The position numbers and the translations under genes are program-made. From the NCBI RefSeq assembly GCF_015207395.1, contig NZ_JADEWX010000007.1, forward strand, positions 16,177 to 80,176: a DNA stretch of 64,000 nt, in the 5' to 3' direction. This DNA is from Nodosilinea sp. LEGE 07088 (lineage in GTDB: Bacteria; Cyanobacteriota; Cyanobacteriia; Phormidesmidales; Phormidesmidaceae). The notes under the pieces were generated by a model. The model saw only the letters and a list, made by a program, of their open reading frames with translations. It was not told the origin of the DNA and made no database searches. Numbering within the stretch: position 1 is the stretch's first letter; each line of letters starts with the position of its first letter. Positions 52,679 through 61,724 of this stretch are shown here, in pieces.

Positions 52679-55600
52679 TTATTTGCTCTGTACCCTATGA
52701 ACAGCCCCCAGTAGCTCTAGCGTGAACGTTTGAGCAGGAGTTAACCCTTGGGCACCGCCGATATTCATCCCTTCACACAGGCGAGGCACGCTCAGCACTT
52801 GTTGACACTGCCCCGTCGCGATATCCCAGACGCAGATGGTGCCATCTTCGCTAGCGCTAACCAGCGAAGATGGCCGGGATGGTGATGTCAGGGGGCTAAA
52901 CGCCACGCTCCAGATGCGGTGGCGATGGCTTTGCAGAGTATGTCGGCAGTTCCCGGTGCTGACCTCCCAGAGGCGAATGGTTTGGTCGTTGCTGCCGCTG
53001 GCGATCCACTGACCATCTGGACTAAACGCCACGGACTGAATCCAGTGGGTATGGCCGCTCAAGGTGTACAAACACTGGCCCGTCGCCACCTGCCAGACTT
53101 TAACGACCTGATCATCGCCACCACTGACGAGCAGCTGACCGTCTGGACTGAAGGCGACCGACCAGATACCGCTGGTGTGGCCGGTGAGCACCCGCAGGCA
53201 TTCCCCCGTGGTGCCGTCCCAGATGCAAATCGTCTGATCATCGCCGCTACTGGCAAGAAGTGGCCTGACTGCGTTTGGCGAAAACGCCACGCACCGCACC
53301 CAGTGGGTGTGGGCTCGGAGCTGGTATAGACATTCGCCCGTTTGCACCGACCAGAGCCGCACCGTGTGGTCAGTGCTGCCGCTCGCCAGCGTCAACCCAT
53401 CCGGGCTAAAGGCCACCGATCGCACCCAGCTGATATGCCCCTGCAGCGTTCTCAGGCATTGCCCCGAAGCCCCATCCCACAGGCGGATCTGGTGGTCGCT
53501 GCTGCCGCTGGCCAGGAGGTTTTGGGTGGGGCTGCAGGCCACCGATCGCACCCAGCTGGTGTGACCGGTGAGCACTCGGGTCGGTTGGTCAGCGGCCAGG
53601 TTCCAGAGACGGAGGCTGCGATCGCAGCCTCCGGTCACCAGGGTTTGACCATCGGCGCTAAAGGCCAGGGAGAGAATGCCGTTGACGTAGCCCCGCAGTC
53701 GCTTCGTGCACTGCCCGGTTTGCACGTCCCAGAGCTGCACGGTTTGGTCGCTACCCCCCAAAATCAACTGGCGGCCATCGGGGCTGAAGGCCACGGACCA
53801 AATATCTTGAATCGAGCACTGTAGGGTTTGCAGGCAATCGCCGGTGCTGATCTGCCAGAGCTTGACCGTTTGATCGTTGCTAGCGCTGGCCAAGAGCTGA
53901 CCGTCGGGGCTAAAGGCCACGGATTGCACCCAGTTGCTGTGCCCTGCGAGGGTCATCAGGCAGGAGCCGGTGGCCACCTCCCACAGTTTGATGGTGCGAT
54001 CGCGGCTACCGCTGGCAACTTGCTGACCATCGGGGGCAAAGGCCACCGACTGGACCCAGTCGGTGTGGCCCAACAGAGTCTGGTGGATGGTGCCCGACGG
54101 CAGCTCCCAGAGCTTGAGGGTTTGGTCGTTACTGCCGCTGACGAGCCAGCGGGTATCGGGGCTAAAGGCCACCGACCACACCCAGTTTTGATGACCGGCC
54201 AAGACTTGCAGACAGGTGCCCGTAGCCACTTCCCATAGGCGGATGGTGTGGTCGTTGCTGCTGCTCGCCAGGTAGCGGCCATCGGCACTAAAGGCCACCG
54301 ACCACACCCAGTTGTGATGCCCCCTCAGGGTCGCCAAACACTGCCCGGTGTGCACCTGCCAGAGCCGAATCGTGTGGTCTTCGCTGCCGCTGGCCAGCAT
54401 TGTTCCATCGGGGCTAAAGCTGACCGCATGCACCCAGCCCGTGTGCCCCTGGTAGATCATCGTTTTGGTGCCGTCGGCGGTTTGCCAGAGACAGATATCG
54501 TTATCTGTGGTGGCCGTGGCAAAGTGGTGACCATCGGGGCTAAACGCCACTGAGAGGGTGCTGGCAAAGGTCTCCGGCAGCACGGAGCGAGCGAGATCGG
54601 CCCGGGAAAAATTCACCCCTCTGAGGTTGGCGCCTTCTAAATAGGCCTGCCAAATGGTTAAGGCAGAAAAGTCATAGCCGCTGACATCCACCCCCATCTG
54701 AATCAACAGATTGAGAATATTGCCAGCTAAATAGCCGGGGGCAAGGGGCAGGTGCGCCTGCTGCCAGCGCAGCATCGCCATTAAATGGTTTGCAACCAGC
54801 GATGCTGTCTTAAACTCAGCCCGCAACTGGTGGAGCATGGGCCGGAGAATGAGACGAATCTGGCCCTCGCGCACATAGTCTTTCGCCTGGGCCTTGATCA
54901 GCGCATGGGTGGTGAGGAGCTGGGGTTCCTGGGTCTGCACCACCTCTCGGCAGGCCTGGTTGACCAATCGCTCGGTCAGGTACTCCATAATCACCGGCTG
55001 AATGCTGAACTGTCCCTGATGACGCTCAATCAGCGATCGCTGCCCCAAGGAGTTCAGCGCGGTCAAAATGGTGCGCTGACTCGGGGCATCCACCAGGTCT
55101 TGGCACAGGTCCCGGAGGGATATCGGTTCACGGGCGATGGCCAGCCAGTAAAGAATCGCCTGCTCCAGGGCGGTGAGGCGATCGAAGTGCTGCTCTAGCA
55201 GCTCATCGATGGCTTCGACCACCATAATGTTTTGCTGCAGAAAGGCGGCAATATCCCCATCGAAGAGGTCTTGCACCGTCGTCGAAACCATCTTGAGGGC
55301 CAGGGGATTGCCCCCGTAGCGCTGGATCAGTTCGGCCAGGTCGGTGGAGAACGGGGCGGTGACCCCTTTGGCGAGGAGCAGTTGATGGCCGGTCTGAGCC
55401 GAAAGGCCTTTGAGATAGAGCGATCGCACCGGCATTTCCGCCCCTTCTAGCACCGTGAACTCGCGGGGTTTTTCGCGACCGTTGAGCACCAGACAGCTTT
55501 GATGGCCCGTTTCACCCATGCGCTTAAAGAACTGCCCGTAGTTCTCATAGCCCGGGCGATACTGTCCGGCCCATTCTCCCTCCTGCAGCAGGGTCTCTGT

Positions 55601-56485
55601 ATTATCTAAAACCAGCAGGCAGCGGTGGGTGGTGAGCAGCGTCATCACCTGTTCCAGCTGATCATCGATGGCGATGTCTCGGTGGGGCCAGCTGATCCGG
55701 GTAAAGGTCTGCAACAGGCTGGCTAACAGGTCCGCCAGGGGAGGCCCATTGCGCAGCGATCGCCAGATCACCACATCAAACAGCGGCAGGGGAACGCTGG
55801 CGTGCCCGGTGACGGCCTCGGCCAGCTGACGGGCCAGCTTCACCGAGAAATGGGTCTTGCCAATGCCGCCCACCCCAAAGATGCCGACGAGCCGACAGCG
55901 GTCGGTGACGATCCACTGCCACAGGGTCGACAGTTCTGACTGACGACCGTAGAAACTATCGACATCCCGGGCTTCGCCCCAGTCCTGGTAGACGTTTCGC
56001 AGGGTCGGGGAGACCGTTGAGGGAGAGCTGGGGGACGTCGTATCTTCTAGGGCCAGCAGAGTGTCACTGCTTGAGCCCGTGGCCGGTGCCCCAGTGCCCG
56101 CTAAATGACGCTCCAAAACAGCGAGGGCGTTTAGCTTCGTGACCTTTTCCCCTAATGCCTTTGACAGGGTCTGCCACAGCTGCGGCCCCACGTGTTTTCG
56201 CAAGTAGTGGGCTGAGTAGCCGCAGGCCGTCGCAATTTGGTCATAGTTTTGGCGCTCTCCTGAGCCGGCCACTTGCAATAGAGCCCGTTCTGGAGCGCTC
56301 AAGCGGCTGCCCGTGGCAGCGCTGACCAGGGCCTCGGCAAAGGCGAGCACGTCTGAGTCAGAGCGGACATGAGGATCGCGATCGCGGCTGAGCATCTGCG
56401 GGCACAGGAACACGGTAGCCTGCATCCTACTGTGGGCCTCTCCGCCGCGCCGACCACCTGGAACAAACCTGGAACTTTGAGACAA
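52679..56485 (-). CDS. HTH/NB-ARC/WD40 STAND protein with 14 blades
   Basis: The 1268-residue protein starts, after an uncertain 30-residue lead, with a helix-turn-helix of vWA-MoxR-associated type (NYDQIATACGYSAHYLRKHVGPQLW) near residue 80. The NB-ARC domain follows with P-loop GVGGIGKT (204-211) and Walker B LLVLDNTE (290-297). A short pentapeptide-like stretch (LEGANLRGVNFSRADLARS) leads into 14 WD40 repeats (about 645-1245), enough for two seven-blade propellers, with very similar blades (VWSVAFSPDG...). Such proteins are likely sensors. It is tail-to-tail with the trypsin-STAND gene. The start could be a few tens of residues later. Confidence 0.85.
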   Translation of the reverse strand: MSQSSRFVPGGRRGGEAHSRMQATVFLCPQMLSRDRDPHVRSDSDVLAFAEALVSAATGSRLSAPERALLQVAGSGERQNYDQIATACGYSAHYLRKHVGPQLWQTLSKALGEKVTKLNALAVLERHLAGTGAPATGSSSDTLLALEDTTSPSSPSTVSPTLRNVYQDWGEARDVDSFYGRQSELSTLWQWIVTDRCRLVGIFGVGGIGKTHFSVKLARQLAEAVTGHASVPLPLFDVVIWRSLRNGPPLADLLASLLQTFTRISWPHRDIAIDDQLEQVMTLLTTHRCLLVLDNTETLLQEGEWAGQYRPGYENYGQFFKRMGETGHQSCLVLNGREKPREFTVLEGAEMPVRSLYLKGLSAQTGHQLLLAKGVTAPFSTDLAELIQRYGGNPLALKMVSTTVQDLFDGDIAAFLQQNIMVVEAIDELLEQHFDRLTALEQAILYWLAIAREPISLRDLCQDLVDAPSQRTILTALNSLGQRSLIERHQGQFSIQPVIMEYLTERLVNQACREVVQTQEPQLLTTHALIKAQAKDYVREGQIRLILRPMLHQLRAEFKTASLVANHLMAMLRWQQAHLPLAPGYLAGNILNLLIQMGVDVSGYDFSALTIWQAYLEGANLRGVNFSRADLARSVLPETFASTLSVAFSPDGHHFATATTDNDICLWQTADGTKTMIYQGHTGWVHAVSFSPDGTMLASGSEDHTIRLWQVHTGQCLATLRGHHNWVWSVAFSADGRYLASSSNDHTIRLWEVATGTCLQVLAGHQNWVWSVAFSPDTRWLVSGSNDQTLKLWELPSGTIHQTLLGHTDWVQSVAFAPDGQQVASGSRDRTIKLWEVATGSCLMTLAGHSNWVQSVAFSPDGQLLASASNDQTVKLWQISTGDCLQTLQCSIQDIWSVAFSPDGRQLILGGSDQTVQLWDVQTGQCTKRLRGYVNGILSLAFSADGQTLVTGGCDRSLRLWNLAADQPTRVLTGHTSWVRSVACSPTQNLLASGSSDHQIRLWDGASGQCLRTLQGHISWVRSVAFSPDGLTLASGSTDHTVRLWSVQTGECLYQLRAHTHWVRCVAFSPNAVRPLLASSGDDQTICIWDGTTGECLRVLTGHTSGIWSVAFSPDGQLLVSGGDDQVVKVWQVATGQCLYTLSGHTHWIQSVAFSPDGQWIASGSNDQTIRLWEVSTGNCRHTLQSHRHRIWSVAFSPLTSPSRPSSLVSASEDGTICVWDIATGQCQQVLSVPRLCEGMNIGGAQGLTPAQTFTLELLGAVHRVQSK

Positions 56486-56591
56486 AAGTTCACGGCAAAG
56501 TCCTGGAACCTCCGGTATCGACAGCCTTAGGCTCCCCCCAGATAATTGCAGTCACGATTTCACCGTTGTCTGCACTCAGGACGCTTGAGCC

Positions 56592-57788
56592 ATGTCTTCT
56601 CATCCTCGCTTGCCCCTGTCTCGTCGCCACATGATTCGCGGTTTGCTGGCCGCTAGCGCCTTCGGAGCCACCTCTCAGCTGTGGACCGGCTGCTCCAGTA
56701 AACCAACCTCAGAGGCTGAAGCGACTGATTCTTCGGCAGCATCCTCCGATGCGCCGCTGGTGATCGGGATGCTCTACGTCGGCCCCAAAGACGACTACGG
56801 CTGGAACCAGGCCCATGCGGAAGGGGCCGCTGGCATCATGAAGCTGCCGGGTATCAAAGTCGTTGAAGAAGCGAATGTGCCGGAAACCACCGCTGCCGCC
56901 GAGACCATGCGCAGCATGATCGTGCAGGATGGGGCCACGGTGCTCTTCCCCACCTCCTTTGGCTACTTTGACCCCTACATTTTGGAGCTGGCGAAGGAAT
57001 TTCCCGAGGTGCAGTTCCTGCACTGCGGCACGTTGTTCGAGGAGGGCAAGCACCCCAACAACGTCGGCAGCTATTTTGGCTTCATCGATGAGGCCTACTA
57101 CGTGGCGGGCATTGTCGCCGCCCACGCCTCCAAGACGGGGCAGATGGGCTTTGTGATGGCGAAGCCGATTCCGCGGATTGTGCGCACTCTAAATAGCTGG
57201 ATGCTGGGGGCGCGATCGGTGAATCCAGCGGCCACCACCCAGCTGATCGTTACCGGCGCCTGGAGCGACCCAGTTAAAGAGGCGGAGGCGGTGAACAGCA
57301 TGGCCGATCAGGGCATTGATGTGATCACCTGCAACGTCGATAACGCCAAGGTGGTGATGGAAACTGCTGAAAAACGGGGGATTTATTGCAGCGGCAACGG
57401 CGTCAATCAGTCCGCCGTGGCGCCAAAGGGCTATCTAACCGGAGCCGAGTGGGATTGGACCGGCGTTTATACCAGCTACGCCACCATGATTCAGGAGGGC
57501 AAAACCCTGATGAACGGCGGGATTCCCCATTTATATCTGGGCGGCTTAAGCGATAACTTTGTCAAACTGTCTCCCTACGGGGAGCCCGTAAGCGAAGCGG
57601 CTAAAGCTGAGGCCGAGCAGGCCAAAGCGGGCCTAATGGATGGCTCGTTGGTGGTTTACAAAGGCGAAATTAAAGACAACACCGGGGCCACGGTGATTCC
57701 GGCAGGCACCGAATACAAGCCCGGCAACCCCGAACTGGAGAAAATGGACTGGCTGGTCGAGGGCGTGAATGGCACAATTACCAGCTGA
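56592..57788 (+). CDS. BMP family substrate-binding lipoprotein
   Basis: The 398-residue protein is the periplasmic binding part of a BMP/PnrA-type uptake system for nucleosides or related bases. It starts with a twin-arginine-like leader (SRRHMIRGLLAASAFGATSQLWTGC) whose Cys is a lipobox, then a BMP fold with VIGMLYVGPKDDYGWNQAHAEGAAG and SYFGFIDEAYYVAGIVAAHAS. The stop overlaps the ATG of the first permease by one base (TGATG), so the genes are translationally coupled. No ATPase gene is present in the cluster. Confidence 0.9.
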   Translation: MSSHPRLPLSRRHMIRGLLAASAFGATSQLWTGCSSKPTSEAEATDSSAASSDAPLVIGMLYVGPKDDYGWNQAHAEGAAGIMKLPGIKVVEEANVPETTAAAETMRSMIVQDGATVLFPTSFGYFDPYILELAKEFPEVQFLHCGTLFEEGKHPNNVGSYFGFIDEAYYVAGIVAAHASKTGQMGFVMAKPIPRIVRTLNSWMLGARSVNPAATTQLIVTGAWSDPVKEAEAVNSMADQGIDVITCNVDNAKVVMETAEKRGIYCSGNGVNQSAVAPKGYLTGAEWDWTGVYTSYATMIQEGKTLMNGGIPHLYLGGLSDNFVKLSPYGEPVSEAAKAEAEQAKAGLMDGSLVVYKGEIKDNTGATVIPAGTEYKPGNPELEKMDWLVEGVNGTITS

Positions 57789-58942
57789 TGAGGATGCTCC
57801 GGTCAAGTCACCTGCGCTGGCGATCGCGCTTAGAGAGCCTGTGCATTCCGGTGGGAGCGCTGCTGGTGGCCCTGCTGCTGTTCGGCGGTCTATGCGCGCT
57901 AGAGGGCTACAATCCTCTGTCCGTCTATGGCGCCATTTATCAAGCCGCCTTTGGCTCCCGGTTTGCCTGGCAAAACACCCTGCTGCGGGCTGCGCCCCTG
58001 ATGCTGAGCGCCCTCTGCACCGTCCTACCCGCCCGTCTGGGCCTGATTGTGATCGGTAACGAAGGCGCCCTGGTGTTAGGCGGGCTATTAGCCGCTATCA
58101 CGGGTATTCAGCTGGCCGCAGCACCGACGTCCCTGGGGCTGCTGGCCATGGCGCTGGCGGGAGTGATAGCGGGTGGGCTATGGATCATGGTCATCGGCGC
58201 TTTGCGGCACTTTCGCGGCGTCAATGAAACCATCAGCAGCTTGTTGATGAACTACCTGGCGATCGCGTTTTTGAGCCACATGGTGGAAGGTCCCTGGCGC
58301 GATCCCAGTTCTCTCAACCAGCCCTCTACTTTTCTGATTCCCGATGCTCTCAGACTCGGCAATCTGCCCCCGTCACGGGTGCACTATGGCCTGCTATATG
58401 GCCTGGCGGCCTGTGCGATCGCCCACCTGCTGATCCAGCGCACGACCTTTGGCTTCGCGGTGCGCACCGTCGGCGGCAACCGTCGCGCCGCTCGCATGGT
58501 CGGGCTGGCGACGGGTAAACTGACCCTCGCTATTTGTTTTCTGGCGGGCTCCTGCGCGGGCCTGGCGGGCATGGTGGAAGTGGCCGCCGTCCACGGTCGG
58601 GCCAATGGTGCGCTGCATGCCAACTACGGCTACAGCAGCATTCTGGTGGCCTTTGTCGCCAAGCAAAATTCGCTCACAGTCATCCTGGTCGCCATTTTGC
58701 TCGGGGGTATTTTAGCCAGCGGCAGCCTCTTGCAGCGGGCCCTCGAGATGCCCGATGCCACCGTCATGGTCCTCCAGGGCTTGATTTTCCTTGTCATCCT
58801 CTACAGCGAGTCTCTGTACGGCCAAATTCCCTGGTTTCGCGAGCCGCGTCCCAGCGATGACCCCTCGCCCGCTGTCCACCCGCCCGTCTTAGCCTCAGCG
58901 ACCGTAACTCCCCCCTCACCCTCTGGAGACTTGCACCGATGA
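57788..58942 (+). CDS. ABC transporter permease (BMP type), subunit 1
   Basis: The 384-residue protein is a BPD_transp_2-type permease with about nine membrane segments; the family motif GVNETISSLLMNYLAI is clear, as is NPLSVYGAIYQAAFGS. It pairs with the next permease, like YufP/YufQ-type nucleoside systems. The C-terminal tail is Pro/Ser-rich. It overlaps the next gene by 4 bp (ATGA). Confidence 0.9.
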   Translation: MRMLRSSHLRWRSRLESLCIPVGALLVALLLFGGLCALEGYNPLSVYGAIYQAAFGSRFAWQNTLLRAAPLMLSALCTVLPARLGLIVIGNEGALVLGGLLAAITGIQLAAAPTSLGLLAMALAGVIAGGLWIMVIGALRHFRGVNETISSLLMNYLAIAFLSHMVEGPWRDPSSLNQPSTFLIPDALRLGNLPPSRVHYGLLYGLAACAIAHLLIQRTTFGFAVRTVGGNRRAARMVGLATGKLTLAICFLAGSCAGLAGMVEVAAVHGRANGALHANYGYSSILVAFVAKQNSLTVILVAILLGGILASGSLLQRALEMPDATVMVLQGLIFLVILYSESLYGQIPWFREPRPSDDPSPAVHPPVLASATVTPPSPSGDLHR

Positions 58943-59874
58943 CACCTGACAGCCTTGGCTGGTGGGGGATTCCCCTAGCAATTTTAGGTGGTCTATTGCG
59001 CGGCAGCGTGCCGTTTTTGTTCGTCAGCCTGGGAGAATGTCTGACGGAGAAGAGCGGCAAGATTAACCTCGGCCTCGAGGGCAGTTTGCTGCTCGGAGCG
59101 GTTACAGGCTATGCCCTGTCCTTTCACAGCGGCTCTCCGTGGGTCGGGGTGCTTGGCGCCGGGGGAGCGGGTCTGGGGCTCGGTGCGATCCACGCCTGGC
59201 TGGTGCAGCAGCGCCGGGTCAACGATATTTCGGTAGGCATCGCCATGATGATCTTTGGCGGTGGCCTGGCCAACTATCTAGGCAAGCCCTACATTCAGCC
59301 GATCGCCCCCCAGCTACCCGCCCTCCACTGGGGCGACTGGAGTGATTTACCCGCGGTGCAGTCAGCCCTGAGGGTGAGTCCGCTGCTGCTGATCGGTATC
59401 GCGATCGCCGTCTCATTGCAGTGGTTCTTTAAGGCCACCCGATGGGGTCTGATCGTCAGAGCCGTAGGGGAAAGCCCAACCGCAGCTAAGGCCATGGGCT
59501 TTTCCGTGGCCCGCACCCAAACCGCCTGCATCATGGTCGGGGCGGGGATGGCGGGGATCGCGGGTGCCTACCTGTCTCTCTACTTTCCCGGCAGCTGGAA
59601 TGAAAACATTTCCAGCGGGCAGGGGCTGTTAGCAGTCGCTCTGGTGATTTTTGCCCGCTGGAACCCGATCCAGTGTCTTTGGGCCGCTCTGCTCTTTGGC
59701 GGCACCCAGGGTCTAGGCCCCGCTTTGCAGTCGGTGGGCATCGAAGGCTACTACTACGTTTTCAACGCGATGCCCTACCTCCTCACCTTGGTCATTATGG
59801 TGGCCACCTGCTCGCCCGTGCGATCGTCGGTGGGGGCACCCGCTTCCCTCGGTCAACCCCGCCCCGATGCCTGA
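58939..59874 (+). CDS. ABC transporter permease (BMP type), subunit 2
   Basis: The 311-residue protein is the second permease of the same class, with SLGECLTEKSGKINLGLEGSLLLGAV at the start and LQWFFKATRWGLIVRAVGESPTAAKAMG in the cytoplasmic loop. About eight membrane segments are visible. An ATP-binding subunit would normally be encoded between the binding protein and this gene, but is absent. The amidohydrolase gene follows 63 bp later. Confidence 0.9.
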   Translation: MTPDSLGWWGIPLAILGGLLRGSVPFLFVSLGECLTEKSGKINLGLEGSLLLGAVTGYALSFHSGSPWVGVLGAGGAGLGLGAIHAWLVQQRRVNDISVGIAMMIFGGGLANYLGKPYIQPIAPQLPALHWGDWSDLPAVQSALRVSPLLLIGIAIAVSLQWFFKATRWGLIVRAVGESPTAAKAMGFSVARTQTACIMVGAGMAGIAGAYLSLYFPGSWNENISSGQGLLAVALVIFARWNPIQCLWAALLFGGTQGLGPALQSVGIEGYYYVFNAMPYLLTLVIMVATCSPVRSSVGAPASLGQPRPDA

Positions 59875-59937
59875 CGATGTCGCCGATCAGACCATAGCAT
59901 TTCTAAAAGTCACAGCCATCCCTCAGCAGCAACCCGA

Positions 59938-61167
59938 ATGCACACCCTGGATTTACTCCTTCGTCAGGCCCTGTTACCCGACGGTTCCCTGGCCCAGATC
60001 GCAGTCAGGGCCGGTAAGATTCACCAGATTGCATCCCCGGAGGCGAATCTGGGCAATGCCAAGACGGTGCTTGACCTGCAGGGCGATCTGCTCTGTCCGG
60101 GGCTAGTGGATGGTCATATTCATCTGGATAAAACCTTTTGGGGCGCACCCTGGCACCCCCATATTCCCGGCGACTCGGTCAAACAGCGGGTGGAAATCGA
60201 AAAGCAGTTGCTCAAGACCGTGACAGTTTCGGTTGAGCAGCGGGCCGCTCATCTCTTAGAGCAGGCGATCGCCCAGGGCACCACCCAAATGCGCACCCAT
60301 GTGGATATTCATCCCGAGGTCGGGCTACGCAACCTGGAAGGGATTCTGCGCGTCCGCGATCGGTACCAGGACTACATCGACATCCAGATTGTGGCGTTTC
60401 CCCAAAGCGGGTTGATGTCCTGCCCAGGTACCCTGGCATTGCTCGATCAGGCGCTCACCGCGGGAGCCGACCTGGTGGGGGGCCTGGACCCGGCAGGGAT
60501 GGATAACGATATTCAGGGCCACCTAGACGCGGTTTTTCAGCTGGCCGAAAAGCACGGTGTGAACATTGACATTCACCTGCATGATCCAGGCGAGTTGGGG
60601 ATTTTCGAGCTCGAGCAGGTGATCCAGCGCACCGAAGCCTTAGGAATGCAGGGCCATGTTGCGGTCAGTCATGCCTACTGCCTGGGGATGGTGCCCGTTG
60701 AGTTGGTCAGAGCCACCGCCGAGTACCTCGCCCGAGCGGATATTGCCATTATGACGACGGCCCCTGGGCATTTAGCGTTCCCCCCCATCCCACTACTGCG
60801 CAAGGCCGGGATCAGGATCTTTTCTGGCTCTGACGATGTCCGCAATGCCTGGTGTCCTTTCAGCAAGGCCGACATGCTAGAACGCGCATCCCTGATTGCC
60901 TACCGGTCAGACTTTCGTACTGACGCTGACCTATCGACGGCCTTTGAAATTGTGACTGCTGGGGGTGCCAAGGTGATTCAGGGAGCAATTCCGAATTTCA
61001 CCCAGGGTGCGGTTGCTGATTTCATCGTGATCGCAGCCGACTCTGTTCCTGCCGCTGTAGCGACTCAACCGCCTAGAAAATTTGTGATTAAAAACGGCCA
61101 AGTTACCGTCTGCAAGGGTGAGTTGATTGGGCCTATAAGTCTGACTCACAGCCTCAAATCTATATAG
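59938..61167 (+). CDS. cytosine-deaminase-like amidohydrolase
   Basis: The 409-residue protein is a metal-dependent amidohydrolase: GLVDGHIHLDKTFWG is the first metal motif, IDIHLHDPGELG holds a second histidine site, AVSHAYCLG the third, and FSGSDDVRNAWCPF the catalytic aspartate, as in CodA/AtzC-type deaminases. It should hydrolyse a nucleobase-like ring or a related heterocycle. It lies directly after the BMP-type permeases, so the cluster may import a purine, pyrimidine or similar base and deaminate it. The substrate cannot be read from the sequence. Confidence 0.85.
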   Translation: MHTLDLLLRQALLPDGSLAQIAVRAGKIHQIASPEANLGNAKTVLDLQGDLLCPGLVDGHIHLDKTFWGAPWHPHIPGDSVKQRVEIEKQLLKTVTVSVEQRAAHLLEQAIAQGTTQMRTHVDIHPEVGLRNLEGILRVRDRYQDYIDIQIVAFPQSGLMSCPGTLALLDQALTAGADLVGGLDPAGMDNDIQGHLDAVFQLAEKHGVNIDIHLHDPGELGIFELEQVIQRTEALGMQGHVAVSHAYCLGMVPVELVRATAEYLARADIAIMTTAPGHLAFPPIPLLRKAGIRIFSGSDDVRNAWCPFSKADMLERASLIAYRSDFRTDADLSTAFEIVTAGGAKVIQGAIPNFTQGAVADFIVIAADSVPAAVATQPPRKFVIKNGQVTVCKGELIGPISLTHSLKSI

Positions 61168-61189
61168 AAGGAAGAATTTCTTGGTGCAG

Positions 61190-61540
61190 GCTAGATCGGC
61201 AAAGGTATGGCAAGCGGCGTCAAAGAAGTCTAGGGCTTTGTCATAGTCGCTCTCTGCTAGATATCCGAAGTGCTCTCTCAGATCCAGGCGGGCTGGCTCT
61301 GAAACAACAATCCTAAGCATCGCGCTGGGGCTGGGGCTCTCGATCAGGGCGAGCCGCCCTTGATCCCAGCAGTCGTCGGTGGCTTCGACGCCTTCTCCTC
61401 GATCCAGGCTGTCTAGTCCTTCGATGAGCAAGCTATCTAGGGATTCTTTAGCCTGTGGCCGTTGCTGGTCAAGTAGCACCAGGGCGAGACAATAGTCATC
61501 ATAGTAGACAAGAACATTAGCTATGGCATTAGCGTAGCCC
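61190..61540 (-). pseudogene. decayed, fused copy of the parDE toxin-antitoxin pair
   Basis: The sequence closely resembles 48288-48635. Antitoxin residues LALVLLDQQRPQAKESLDSLL... run straight into the toxin start (IESPSPSAMLRIVVSEPARLDL) in one frame, so a frame change has joined the two genes. The toxin breaks off after about 44 residues (FFDAACHTFADLA), and the antitoxin DNA-binding start is missing. It is a pseudogene, lying between the amidohydrolase gene and lhgO. Confidence 0.8.
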
Positions 61541-61595
61541 CAACCAACTTGTGCGATCGCTGGATGCAGAGTGTATTTCCTCAACAAACAACCCT

Positions 61596-61676
61596 ACTCC
61601 CATCTGGAAGAAAGAGATCGGGGTAGACGGCTCGATCGGCTGGGTCAGTATTGGGGTCTGTGAACAAGCTAACTAA
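61596..61676 (+). pseudogene. C-terminal fragment of a moaE copy
   Basis: The plus strand encodes PIWKKEIGVDGSIGWVSIGVC, matching the end of MoaE at 47.6-48.1 kb (PIWKKEHWQDGSTSWVSIGAC). It is only about 26 codons long and has no start. It lies right beside the parDE relic, but the order (parE, parD, moaE end) differs from that of the intact locus (moaE, parE, parD). Confidence 0.75.
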
Positions 61677-61724
61677 CAGCAGTGGCTAATCCCTTAGACA
61701 GCAAAGGATTCTTGAGAGAATTAG

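Noticed and set aside
52919..54553. Series of plus-strand frames opposite the WD40 gene
   Set aside because: They repeat with the period of the WD40 blades and are antisense products of the repeated coding sequence.
60931..61587. 218-codon frame on the minus strand across the amidohydrolase end
   Set aside because: Its first part is the parD/parE relic and its last part is the reverse strand of the amidohydrolase gene. It is a chimera of a pseudogene and an antisense shadow, not a gene.
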